Notes: generated by a model not told the origin, from the letters alone. DNA of 9,945 nt from Nitrospirota bacterium (GCA_030667205.1 DAOUWH010000042.1:1-9945), one strand, 5' to 3'; counted from the first letter of the stretch, positions 1-6,598 are shown. Program-made: numbers and translations.

Positions 1-409
1 AGAGTTTTTTGAGGATTTTTCTGCCGTCAAACACGTCGTATACGGTTACCACTGCCGAGATGTTCTCGCCGGTTTTCCTGACGTGGCCCTTCACGACGAC
101 CTCCGCGCCCAGGACGGACCAGTTCTCGGGGTTGAAGTCCTGGCGCGGCTTTTCGATAAAGGCCGCCCTCTCGATCGGGACGAAAACCCCCGTATATTCG
201 AGGTCGTTGCCCAGAATGTCCGAGATATCGTCCCCGTAGGGCCCGGCCAGCCTGCTTATGGCTATGATTACCTGCTGCCGGGGCGAGGTGATGTCGATAT
301 AGACCTTGCCCATAGCTTTCTGTGGGCTTAAAGGGATTAAAAGGCACATGAGCGCGAGTATTCCCATAATGGGGTGCAAAACAGTCTTATATGTATATTT
401 TTTACTCAC
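1..409 (-). CDS. tolB: TolB, N-terminal part (runs off left edge)
   Basis: This is the first 136 codons of the periplasmic Tol-Pal protein TolB, which links the inner-membrane TolQRA complex to Pal and peptidoglycan. The minus-strand reading frame shows the TolB N-terminal domain: VYIDIT (about residues 36-41), ISRLAGPYGDDIS, a D-L-E-Y-T-G-V-F segment near 69-76, and NPENWSVLGAEVVVKG (about 93-108). I chose a GTG start at 407-409 because it gives a proper Sec signal peptide: basic MSKKYTYK, a hydrophobic core near residues 14-28, then mature sequence from about residue 33. It overlaps the end of the upstream tolA/tonB gene by 8 bases, suggesting translational coupling; no clear ribosome site is visible. 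An internal ATG at 365-367 would remove the basic part of the signal peptide. The C-terminal beta-propeller lies outside the window. The family call is firm; the exact start is less so. Confidence 0.85.
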   Translation of the reverse strand, partial: MSKKYTYKTVLHPIMGILALMCLLIPLSPQKAMGKVYIDITSPRQQVIIAISRLAGPYGDDISDILGNDLEYTGVFVPIERAAFIEKPRQDFNPENWSVLGAEVVVKGHVRKTGENISAVVTVYDVFDGRKILKKL

Positions 410-1130
410 TTATCGGTATAAAGCGGACCCCCAGTTCCATCTCGTAAGGCGGCGGAGGAACCGGGCTTGCCTTCTGTATGGCCCTCAAGGCCGAGCGGTC
501 GAAGATGGCGTTTCCGGATGCCCTCTCGACCTTTGTTATTTGTAAAGCGCCGTTTTTTGAGATGCGTACGGAAATAATAGCAAAGATATTTCCTGAGTCC
601 GTATCAAAGAATACCCATTCCTGTTGTATGAGTGAACTTAACATATCGGTGTAGTTGCTGACAATAGTGCCTTCCCCCGCGCCGGGCTCCCCGCCTGTGG
701 GTTTTGCGGTTACCGAGACCGCTGACTTGGCCTCGCCAATCTTTTTCACGTCGGCGAGTTTTTGCTTTGCCAATAAGGCATTTTTCCTGTCCGCAAGGTA
801 CTCCTTGTGCTCTTTCTGGGCCCTGAGCGCGGCTATTTTGTCCTTGGAGTATTCTTTAAAGGCCTTCTCCGGGGGCTCTTTCACCGCCCTTACCGAGGGT
901 TTTTCAACGGGCAATTCCTCTTCCACCTTGGCAGGCGCGATTATTTTTTTGGAAGGCGGGATCCTCGAGGTCTTGAGCGCCGACTTCCCCGGGGAGACCA
1001 GGCTCACGACGTAGGGCGAGGGCATGACGAAAGTGGGCGCTCTTCCAATCGTTATGAATGCGAGACTTGCGAACAGCATGTGGAGGGCGAACGAGACTGC
1101 GGCAGCCTTTTTGAGGCCGGGATCAATCAT
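402..1130 (-). CDS. TolA/TonB-type energy-transducing protein
   Basis: This 242-residue inner-membrane-anchored protein should span the periplasm and transmit TolQR energy to the outer membrane. It has a short cytoplasmic start, one transmembrane helix at about residues 9-28, and a Pro/Lys/Glu/Ala-rich linker at about 45-145 that includes a charged, probably helical stretch (roughly 90-132). A TonB/TolA-type C-terminal domain covers about 155-242, including IQQEW, VRISKNGAL, ALRAI and a P-V-P-P-P-P run near 224-228. The linker is much shorter than in E. coli TolA, and the tail resembles the TonB C-terminal family more than enterobacterial TolA. Its position between tolR and tolB argues for the TolA role. 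The start overlaps the tolR stop by 4 bases (ATGA). Whether to name it TolA or TonB-like is uncertain, so no symbol is given. Confidence 0.85.
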   Translation of the reverse strand: MIDPGLKKAAAVSFALHMLFASLAFITIGRAPTFVMPSPYVVSLVSPGKSALKTSRIPPSKKIIAPAKVEEELPVEKPSVRAVKEPPEKAFKEYSKDKIAALRAQKEHKEYLADRKNALLAKQKLADVKKIGEAKSAVSVTAKPTGGEPGAGEGTIVSNYTDMLSSLIQQEWVFFDTDSGNIFAIISVRISKNGALQITKVERASGNAIFDRSALRAIQKASPVPPPPYEMELGVRFIPISE

Positions 1131-1525
1131 CTCAGGGTGATTCTCGGCTCGGTGATCATGCCGAGTTTCTCTATGCCTGCCTCCTTTACCTCTCCCATGA
1201 CCTCGACGACAAGACCATATGGCACGTCCTTGTCGGCCTTCAGGAAGACGTTGGGGTTGAGCTTGCTTATGGCCCCGAGCTTAACGCGCATCTCCTCCAT
1301 CGTGACCTTGTTGCGGTTCATGAATATGGCGCCTGTTCTGTTTATGGAGAGGGTGACCCTTTGCTCCGAGGGCAGATCCCTGCCTTTTGCCTGGGGCAGG
1401 TCCACGTCGATGCCCTGCTGAAGAAGCGGTGCCGTGACCATGAATATAATAAGGAGTACGAGCATCACGTCCACCAGGGGGGTGACGTTGATCTCGGACA
1501 TCGAGGTCCTTATCTTATCAATCAT
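1127..1525 (-). CDS. tolR: TolR / ExbD-family proton-channel subunit
   Basis: This 132-residue protein is the ExbD/TolR subunit that forms the proton path with TolQ and drives TolA. The N-terminus carries the family signature INVTPLVDVMLVLLIIFMV (residues 12-30). Asp19 within the single transmembrane helix corresponds to the essential proton-carrying Asp of the family. A periplasmic domain with several short beta-strand-like segments follows (about 40-132), including FLKADKDVPYG near 95-105. Length is normal for the family. The gene overlaps the tolQ stop by 8 bases and the next gene by 4, so the three genes are almost certainly translated as a coupled unit. An ATG at codon 9 would also leave the signature intact, but the first ATG fits the tolQ overlap best. 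Confidence 0.93.
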   Translation of the reverse strand: MIDKIRTSMSEINVTPLVDVMLVLLIIFMVTAPLLQQGIDVDLPQAKGRDLPSEQRVTLSINRTGAIFMNRNKVTMEEMRVKLGAISKLNPNVFLKADKDVPYGLVVEVMGEVKEAGIEKLGMITEPRITLR

Positions 1526-2153
1526 TTCCGCTTTTTCCTGCGACCAGGTCGAGGATCTCCTCCGAGAAATCCTCCATCTCCACTACTATCCCGCGCGTGC
1601 TGCCTAGGTAATAGTTATATGCTATGACAGCGGGTATTGCGGCCACAAGGCCCATCGCCGTTGCGATGAGGGCCTCTGCTATGCCGGGGGCGACCACGGC
1701 GAGCGATGCGGTCCCCGTCGTGCCGATATTGCGGAAGGCGTTCATGATGCCCCAGACGGTGCCGAAGAGCCCTATGAAGGGGGTGCTGGAGCCGGTTGTG
1801 GCGAGAAAGCCCAGATAATGCTCGAGCTTTGAGGACTCGAGGGCGCTGTATCTGCGGAGGGCCCGCCTTACCTCGGCACGGTTGTTATAAGAGCTTTCGC
1901 TGTATACGGCCTTGAAAATATTGGAAATCGGGCTCAGCCTGTGGCGCTTGGCCGTGGTGTAGAGCTTATCGGGCTTGCGGCTTGCGCGAAAGGCCGCCAG
2001 GAACTCGGCGGTTTCCTTGCGGGCAACCGAAATGTAGCGATATTTATACAGAATTATCGCCCAGGAGGCCACCGAGAAAAAGAGCAGTAACAGGAGAGCG
2101 CCCTTGACGACATATCCCGCTTGCAATATTAGTTGAAGTGCCGTCTGCTGCAT
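1518..2153 (-). CDS. tolQ: TolQ / ExbB-family proton-channel subunit
   Basis: TolQ forms the pentameric inner-membrane scaffold of the Tol motor. From the start used here the protein has 211 residues, with three transmembrane segments at about 16-36, 118-140 and 153-183 and a cytoplasmic loop between the first two. Diagnostic sequence includes TPFIGLFGTVWGIMNAF (124-140) and APGIAEALIATAMGLVAAIPA (from 155), typical of MotA/TolQ/ExbB channels. An earlier in-frame ATG at 2163-2165 exists, but it forms part of a perfect -10 box (TATAATG), so transcription should start beyond it. The next ATG, at 2151-2153, lies 3-5 bases after the predicted transcription start, so I prefer it and predict a nearly leaderless message. 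The resulting N-terminus, MQQTALQLIL, resembles other TolQ proteins. The family call is firm; the start choice is an inference. Confidence 0.92.
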   Translation of the reverse strand: MQQTALQLILQAGYVVKGALLLLLFFSVASWAIILYKYRYISVARKETAEFLAAFRASRKPDKLYTTAKRHRLSPISNIFKAVYSESSYNNRAEVRRALRRYSALESSKLEHYLGFLATTGSSTPFIGLFGTVWGIMNAFRNIGTTGTASLAVVAPGIAEALIATAMGLVAAIPAVIAYNYYLGSTRGIVVEMEDFSEEILDLVAGKSGND

Positions 2154-2163
2154 AGTATTAAAC

Positions 2164-2191
2164 ATTATAGGAATTATGGCCGAAATGTCAA
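2164..2191 (-). promoter_or_regulatory. Consensus sigma70-type promoter of the tol operon
   Basis: Reading the minus strand, TTGACA (2191-2186) is followed by a 16-base spacer and TATAAT (2169-2164). Both hexamers match consensus exactly. The expected transcription start is about 2158-2156, only a few bases before the ATG at 2153. No other comparably good promoter is visible upstream of tolQ. Confidence 0.75.
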
Positions 2192-2283
2192 ATCCCGCAG
2201 AGAACCGTGATGTTTGCCGGGGACTGGGGGGAAGAGGCGGGTTTCACATAAGAATATACAAACAGGCAATAAGTTTTTTTAAT

Positions 2284-2310
2284 TTGACCCAGCATGCTTT
2301 TCTGTATTAT
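2284..2310 (+). promoter_or_regulatory. Possible dsrC promoter
   Basis: TTGACC (2284-2289) and TATTAT (2305-2310) each match the sigma70 hexamers at 5 of 6 positions, but the spacer is 15 bases, shorter than ideal. A second candidate pairs TTGACT (2334-2339) with TAGACT (2359-2364) at 19 bases, which is too long. The rest of the 2192-2431 gap is AT-rich and shows no other clear element. Either candidate gives dsrC a 5' leader of several tens of bases. The dsrC ribosome site AAAGGAGGAGG (2415-2425) is very strong, in keeping with the high expression usual for DsrC. Confidence 0.3.
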
Positions 2311-2431
2311 TTTGAATTCCTGCTAGTTTTGATTTGACTTTTCAGGGGTGCTTGAAAGTAGACTATAAAACTATTAAGAACGCAGCAGAGGCATCAAAGA
2401 TTAACTTTAATTTAAAAGGAGGAGGAACGAC

Positions 2432-2767
2432 ATGCCGCAGATTGAATTTGAAGGCAAGCAGATAGAGGTTGACGACGACGGTTACGTTATCAATCTTGGT
2501 GACTGGAGCGAAGGTCTTGCCCAGTTTCTTGCCGACCAGGACGACATTAAACTGACAGATGAGCACTGGGAGATAATCAACTTCCTCAGAGATTACTACC
2601 AGAAGTACCAGATCGCACCGATGATCAAGATACTCGTTAAGGAAATCGGCAAGGCGATGGGTAAGGAAAAGGGCAACACAAAGTATCTCTACCAGCTCTA
2701 TCCGGGTGGCCCGGCAAAGCAGGCCTGCAGGTACGCGGGTCTTCCGAAGCCGACAGGCTGCGTGTAA
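2432..2767 (+). CDS. dsrC: DsrC, sulfite reductase-associated sulfur carrier
   Basis: DsrC is a small cytoplasmic protein that carries sulfur from the DsrAB sulfite reductase as a trisulfide between two C-terminal cysteines; DsrK of the membrane complex then acts on this form. The 111-residue product has the family's usual length. It shows GYVINLGDWSEGLA (17-30), LTDEHWEIINFLRDYY (41-56) and a flexible tail with Cys99 and penultimate Cys110, exactly ten residues apart, in the pattern CRYAGLPKPTGCV. Both functional cysteines are present, so this is a true DsrC rather than a TusE or a single-cysteine homolog. ATG follows an excellent ribosome site. The gene sits directly upstream of the DsrMKJOP operon, its physiological partner, but is separated from it by a structured spacer, which probably allows independent, higher expression. 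Confidence 0.97.
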   Translation: MPQIEFEGKQIEVDDDGYVINLGDWSEGLAQFLADQDDIKLTDEHWEIINFLRDYYQKYQIAPMIKILVKEIGKAMGKEKGNTKYLYQLYPGGPAKQACRYAGLPKPTGCV

Positions 2768-2784
2768 TAAGGATACGTTTTTCA

Positions 2785-2817
2785 GCGTGTGAAACGGGGT
2801 AGACCCGTTTCACACGC
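2785..2817 (+). terminator. Strong hairpin after dsrC, no U-tract
   Basis: A perfect 14-bp stem, GCGTGTGAAACGGG (2785-2798) with its complement at 2804-2817, encloses a 5-base loop and begins 18 bases after the dsrC stop. No T-run follows, so it is not a classic intrinsic terminator in the dsrC direction. It could stabilise the dsrC 3' end or cause partial termination. The T-run just before the stem (2778-2782) would serve only the opposite strand. Confidence 0.55.
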
Positions 2818-2872
2818 CTCATCCGGCTTGGCCGGAAACTAACGGGGTGGGGGCAGAGGCGCTGTTCTGACC

Positions 2873-2900
2873 CCCGTGCCGGCCTATAACCCGTGCCGGC
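2873..2900. repeat. 11-bp direct repeat upstream of the dsr operon
   Basis: CCCGTGCCGGC occurs at 2873-2883 and again at 2890-2900, so the copies start 17 bases apart. Both lie 30-60 bases before the first gene of the dsrMKJOP operon. They may be a regulator binding site or form part of the spacer's RNA structure; the function is unknown. Confidence 0.5.
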
Positions 2901-2931
2901 AAGTACATTAAGGGGTGGTCTGATTTCCTGT

Positions 2932-3465
2932 ATGGAGCTTGATAGTCTCCTCTCAGAAAAAAGAGAAGAAATCACCAGGGAGTGGTTTAACCTGATAATT
3001 CAGGCATATCCACCCGATACCGCGAAGTTTTTAAAAAATCAGACCAACAGGTTCGCCAACCCAGTCGGACATGCCATCTCCGAGGCCATGGAAGCGGTCC
3101 TCGGGCATCTTGTCGAGGACAGGGACCCTGCGGACGTATACCGCTCGATGGATGGCCTTGTCAGGATTAAGGCCATCCAGGACTTTACCGCGTCCCAGTC
3201 GATCAGGTTCATTTTCAGCCTTAAGGAGGTAATAAGAAAGAAGGCCCAGGGCCAGCATCTTTCCGGGGAGCTTTTAGAGCTTGAGACAAGGATAGACGAG
3301 CTTGCCCTTGGATGCTTCGACATCTATATGGCGTGCAGGGAAAAAATTTACGACCTTAAGGCTAAGGAGCTAAAGAGCATGCATTTCAGGCTCCTTAAGC
3401 AGGCCAATCTGGTAAGCGAGGCAGGGGATCCCGGGTCCGGCCCGGTTGGTGGAAACGGTAGCTAA
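2932..3465 (+). CDS. RsbRD N-terminal domain protein of the dsr operon
   Basis: This 177-residue soluble, mainly helical protein resembles the RsbRD_N domain (N-terminal domain of RsbR-type stressosome proteins, globin-like fold). Proteins of this kind commonly precede dsrM in sulfate reducers. Visible features are REEITREWFNLII (11-23), FANPVGHAISEAM (41-53), a D-P-A-D-V-Y-R-S-M-D-G-L-V-R-I-K stretch (65-80) and long helices to about residue 163. The last 15 residues are Gly/Ser/Pro-rich and probably disordered. There is no STAS domain, signal peptide or membrane segment. I chose ATG 2932. The nearest ribosome-like site, AAGGGG at 2910, is 15 bases away, so a non-ATG start slightly upstream (ATT 2923 or CTG 2920) is possible. 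It lies 24 bases before dsrM. A regulatory or assembly role is inferred only from context. Confidence 0.8.
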   Translation: MELDSLLSEKREEITREWFNLIIQAYPPDTAKFLKNQTNRFANPVGHAISEAMEAVLGHLVEDRDPADVYRSMDGLVRIKAIQDFTASQSIRFIFSLKEVIRKKAQGQHLSGELLELETRIDELALGCFDIYMACREKIYDLKAKELKSMHFRLLKQANLVSEAGDPGSGPVGGNGS

Positions 3466-3489
3466 AGTAAGAATAGAGGGGTAAGTCAT

Positions 3490-4482
3490 ATGGGACTTGG
3501 ATTTTCGTTAGTCGCAGTTTTGACACTTGTTTTGATTGCCCTGGGGGGGGTTGGGGGCGCCAACCTCCAGTACCTGTTCGGGGTGATCATACCGTATGCC
3601 GCCATCGCGACCTTTATAGTAGGCTTTACTTTAAAGGTCCTGGGCTGGGCAAAGGTTCCGGTGCCCTTTCGCATTCCCACTACCTCGGGGCAGATGAAAT
3701 CTTTCCCGTGGATAAACCACGACAAGTTTGATAACCCGGATACGACCGGGCAGGTGGTAGGGAGGATGCTGCTTGAGGTGCTCCTGTTCCGTTCGCTGTT
3801 CCGCAACACCAAGACGGAGCTCAGGGACGGCCCGAGGCTCGCGTACGGGTCGGACAAATGGCTCTGGCTGGCGGGGCTGGCCTTCCACTGGTCGTTCCTG
3901 GTTATCGTGCTGAGGCACCTGAGGTTCTTCTTCGCCGATGTGCCGGTGCTCGTGCAGGCCATTGAGGGCCTTGACGGGTTCCTGCAGGTGGGGGCCCCGC
4001 TTCTTTACATCACCGACGTGGTGATAATCAGTGCTGTCACCTACCTGTTCATCAGGAGGGTCATAATACCGCAGGTGAGATACATCTCTCTTCCGGCGGA
4101 CTACTTCCCGCTTTTCCTGATACTGGGCATAGCGATTACCGGCGTGCTCATGAGGTATTTCATAAGGATCCACGTCGTGGGCATCAAGGAGCTTGCCATG
4201 GGACTTGTGACATTAAAACCGGTGGTGCCGGAAGGCATCGGCGTCCTCTTCTACATCCACATGTTCATCGTAAGCACCCTGCGTATGTACTTTCCGTTTT
4301 CGAAGCTCATGCACATGGGCGGCGTCTTCCTGAGCCCCACGCGTAACCTTGCAAATAACAACCGCAGGCAGCGGCACGAAAATCCCTGGAACTACGACGT
4401 AAAGGTCCATACATACGAGGCGTATGAGGACGAGTTCAGGGAGAAGATGAAGGAATCCGGCCTGCCGGTGGAAAAGGAGTGA
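3490..4482 (+). CDS. dsrM: DsrM, heme b membrane subunit of DsrMKJOP
   Basis: DsrM is the NarI-like cytochrome b subunit that passes electrons between the quinone pool or periplasmic side and cytoplasmic DsrK. The 330-residue protein has about six hydrophobic segments, near 5-21, 27-50, 124-145, 170-188, 204-224 and 250-266. Candidate axial heme ligands are His133 and His143 (FHWSFLVIVLRHLRFF) and His257 and His275 (IHMF...LMHMGG), the spacing expected for two b-type hemes. The cytoplasmic parts include SFPWINHDKFDNPDTTGQ (71-88) and a charged C-terminal tail (about 288-330) rich in Arg and Asn, then Glu and Lys, likely to contact DsrK. ATG 3490 follows a GAGGGG ribosome-like site. The stop lies 8 bases before the dsrK start. 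The assignment is secure from sequence and gene order. Confidence 0.96.
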   Translation: MGLGFSLVAVLTLVLIALGGVGGANLQYLFGVIIPYAAIATFIVGFTLKVLGWAKVPVPFRIPTTSGQMKSFPWINHDKFDNPDTTGQVVGRMLLEVLLFRSLFRNTKTELRDGPRLAYGSDKWLWLAGLAFHWSFLVIVLRHLRFFFADVPVLVQAIEGLDGFLQVGAPLLYITDVVIISAVTYLFIRRVIIPQVRYISLPADYFPLFLILGIAITGVLMRYFIRIHVVGIKELAMGLVTLKPVVPEGIGVLFYIHMFIVSTLRMYFPFSKLMHMGGVFLSPTRNLANNNRRQRHENPWNYDVKVHTYEAYEDEFREKMKESGLPVEKE

Positions 4483-4490
4483 TGATATAA

Positions 4491-6185
4491 ATGGGAACTC
4501 CCAAACCTGAAGAACTTATACAGAAGATTGACCTCACCCCGCAATGGCCGGGGTGGATGGACACTCCGACTGAGATAAAGCCGGGCAATTTCTGCTGGGG
4601 CGCAAAGGCCAAGGACCTCGATGGCATCGGCTTTCCGAACCCCAGGGAATGGAACCCCGGCGAAGAGGACTGGAAACTGCCGGAGAACTGGAAGGAAATC
4701 GTAATCGAGGGCCTGAGGGAGAGGCTTGAAAAGTACCGCACCCTCAAGGTCTTCATGGACATATGTGTACGTTGCGGTGCCTGCGCCGACAAGTGCCACT
4801 TCTTCCTCGGCTCCGGCGACCCCAAGAACATGCCCGTCCTGAGGGCCGAGCTCCTCAGGTCCATCTACCGCAGGGAATTCACGACCGCCGGAAAGATACT
4901 GGGCAAGTTCGCCGGCGCGCGGGAACTCACGATGGACGTCTTCAAGGAGATGTGGTACTACTTCTTCCAGTGCACGGAGTGCAGGCGCTGCTCGGTGTTC
5001 TGCCCTTTCGGCATAGACACCGCCGAGATAACCATCATCGGCAGGGAGCTTTTAAACCTCCTGGGCTGCAATATCGCCTGGATAACGGGCCCCGTGAACA
5101 ACTGCTACCACAAGGGCAACCACCTGGGGCTCGAGCCCCACGCCATAATGTCGAGCCTCGAGTACATGATCGACGACATCGAGGAGTACACGGGCGTGAA
5201 GGTCGAGCCCACGTTCAACCGCAAGGGGGCCGAGATACTGTTCATAACCCCTTCGGGTGACCTCTTCGCCGACCCCGGCACGTTCACCTGCATGGGCTAC
5301 CTCCTGATGTTCCACGAACTCGGGCTGGACTACACCTGGAGCACATACGCCTCGGAGGGCGGAAACTTCGGCTTCTTCACGACGAACGAGATGGCCAAGA
5401 GGCTCAATTACAAGATGTACGCCGAGGCCAAGAGGCTCGGCGTAAAGTGGATTATCGGCGGCGAGTGCGGCCACATGTGGAGGGTGCTGAACCAGTACAT
5501 GGACACATGGAACGGCCCGGCGGACTTCCTCGAAGTTCCGGTCTCGCCGATTACGGGCACGAGGTTCGACAACGCCAAACAGCTCAAGATGATACATGCC
5601 GTTGAGTTCACCGCCGACCTGATAAAGAACAACAAGCTCAAGCTCGACCCCAGCCGCAACGACCACCTTACTGTTACATACCACGACTCGTGCAATACCG
5701 CAAGGGGCATGGGCTTCATGGACGAGCCCCGCTACGTCATCAACAGCGTCTGCAACAACTTCTTCGATATGCCCGAAAACACGATAAGGGAGCAGACCTT
5801 CTGCTGCGGTAGCGGCTCGGGCCTTAACGCCTCGGAGAACATGGACCTGAGGATGAAGGGAGGCCTGCCAAGGGCAAACGCGGTGAAATACGTCAACGAA
5901 AAGCACGGCGTAAACCTTCTGGCTAACATCTGCGCCATCGACAGGGCGGCCCTTACGTCATCCATGGACTACTGGGTGCCCGGCGTGGCGGTAGCCGGTG
6001 TCCACGAACTTGTGGCCAATGCAATGGTATTTAAGGGCCAGGGCAAGAGGACCGTCGACCTCCGCGGCGAGGACATTCCCGGTATGGAAGAGGAAGAAGA
6101 GGCCGAGGAGGCCGCCGAGAGCATCGCGGTCCAGGAGCCACAGGAAGAGGCCGCCGGGGCGGCCGGAGAGGAGGGGTCGGAATGA
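4491..6185 (+). CDS. dsrK: DsrK, HdrD-like catalytic Fe-S subunit
   Basis: DsrK is the cytoplasmic subunit related to heterodisulfide reductase HdrD and is the proposed site of DsrC-trisulfide reduction. The 564-residue protein has two ferredoxin-type [4Fe-4S] sites: Cys92, 95, 98, 102 (CVRCGACADKC) and Cys161, 164, 167, 171 (CTECRRCSVFC). Two CCG-type regions follow: GGECGH (323-328, Cys326), then YHDSC (397-401) and CCGSGSG (438-444), with Cys481 further on. These cysteines (326, 401, 438, 439, 481) are the expected ligands of the special catalytic cluster. There is no signal peptide or membrane segment. The C-terminus (about 530-564) is a low-complexity Glu/Ala tail that is not part of the conserved core. 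GGAG at the dsrM end provides the ribosome site, and the stop overlaps dsrJ (ATGA). Confidence 0.97.
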   Translation: MGTPKPEELIQKIDLTPQWPGWMDTPTEIKPGNFCWGAKAKDLDGIGFPNPREWNPGEEDWKLPENWKEIVIEGLRERLEKYRTLKVFMDICVRCGACADKCHFFLGSGDPKNMPVLRAELLRSIYRREFTTAGKILGKFAGARELTMDVFKEMWYYFFQCTECRRCSVFCPFGIDTAEITIIGRELLNLLGCNIAWITGPVNNCYHKGNHLGLEPHAIMSSLEYMIDDIEEYTGVKVEPTFNRKGAEILFITPSGDLFADPGTFTCMGYLLMFHELGLDYTWSTYASEGGNFGFFTTNEMAKRLNYKMYAEAKRLGVKWIIGGECGHMWRVLNQYMDTWNGPADFLEVPVSPITGTRFDNAKQLKMIHAVEFTADLIKNNKLKLDPSRNDHLTVTYHDSCNTARGMGFMDEPRYVINSVCNNFFDMPENTIREQTFCCGSGSGLNASENMDLRMKGGLPRANAVKYVNEKHGVNLLANICAIDRAALTSSMDYWVPGVAVAGVHELVANAMVFKGQGKRTVDLRGEDIPGMEEEEEAEEAAESIAVQEPQEEAAGAAGEEGSE

Positions 6186-6598
6186 AGCTCTATGACGGAG
6201 GAAAGATAATCACGGGGCTTGTCATCTTTGTGGGGCTTATGCTGTCGCCGTTTATCCTGGGCATGGCCAAGCCGGGCGAGAAGCCCGACCCCAAGACCGA
6301 CACCCCCGAGATACAGGAAATGGAAGAAAAGGACAGAAAGTGCGTGGAACCAAAGGAATTTATGAGGACCTCGCATATGGTCTTCATCGACAGCTGGAGG
6401 GACCAGGCGCTTCGTGACGGGGACAGGGTTTATGAGAATTCCGAAGGCAAGGAGATCGACATCAGCCTTCAGAACACCTGCATGAAATGCCATTCGAACA
6501 AGAAGAAGTTCTGCGACGAATGTCACAATTACATGGCCGTGAAGCCCTACTGCTGGGACTGCCACATAGTGCCTGAGGAAAAGGAAGGGGGGGTATGA
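6182..6598 (+). CDS. dsrJ: DsrJ, triheme cytochrome c
   Basis: DsrJ is the periplasmic triheme c-type cytochrome of the complex. The 138-residue protein begins with a hydrophobic segment (about 9-28) that acts as an uncleaved anchor or signal. Three CXXCH heme-binding motifs follow, at 100-104 (CMKCH), 111-115 (CDECH) and 124-128 (CWDCH). Upstream of these, KCVEPKEFMRTSHM (53-66) carries Cys54 and His65. From work on Allochromatium DsrJ, a conserved cysteine in this region is a candidate unusual axial heme ligand (His/Cys ligation). The acidic linker at about 38-52 is probably flexible. The gene overlaps dsrK and dsrO by 4 bases on each side, so translation is coupled. Its presence indicates a Gram-negative-type DsrMKJOP rather than the short DsrMK form of some other sulfate reducers. 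Confidence 0.96.
   Translation: MKLYDGGKIITGLVIFVGLMLSPFILGMAKPGEKPDPKTDTPEIQEMEEKDRKCVEPKEFMRTSHMVFIDSWRDQALRDGDRVYENSEGKEIDISLQNTCMKCHSNKKKFCDECHNYMAVKPYCWDCHIVPEEKEGGV

Noticed and set aside
27..347. A 106-codon open frame on the minus strand
   Set aside because: It is a shifted frame of tolB. The correct frame on the same strand gives clear TolB sequence and a signal peptide.
807..1421. A 204-codon plus-strand open frame
   Set aside because: It is antisense to tolA/tonB and tolR, spans their junction and has no recognisable domain.
2785..2817. The hairpin after dsrC as a CRISPR repeat or transposon end
   Set aside because: It occurs once, with no spaced copies, no transposase nearby and no target duplication. 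No CRISPR array, tRNA, rRNA or insertion sequence was seen anywhere in the window.
2893..2931. GTG at 2893 as start of the RsbRD-like gene
   Set aside because: It adds 13 residues with no resemblance to the family, and the codons overlap the direct repeat. No ribosome site precedes it.
3631..4173. A 180-codon minus-strand open frame
   Set aside because: It is antisense to dsrM. The composition is rich in Arg, His, Glu and Pro, with no motif, membrane segment or ribosome site.
5052..5906. A 284-codon open frame on the minus strand
   Set aside because: It lies wholly within dsrK, whose cysteine motifs and gene order are unmistakable. The frame is rich in Val, Ala, Arg and His with no recognisable domain, as expected from the antisense of GC-biased codons.
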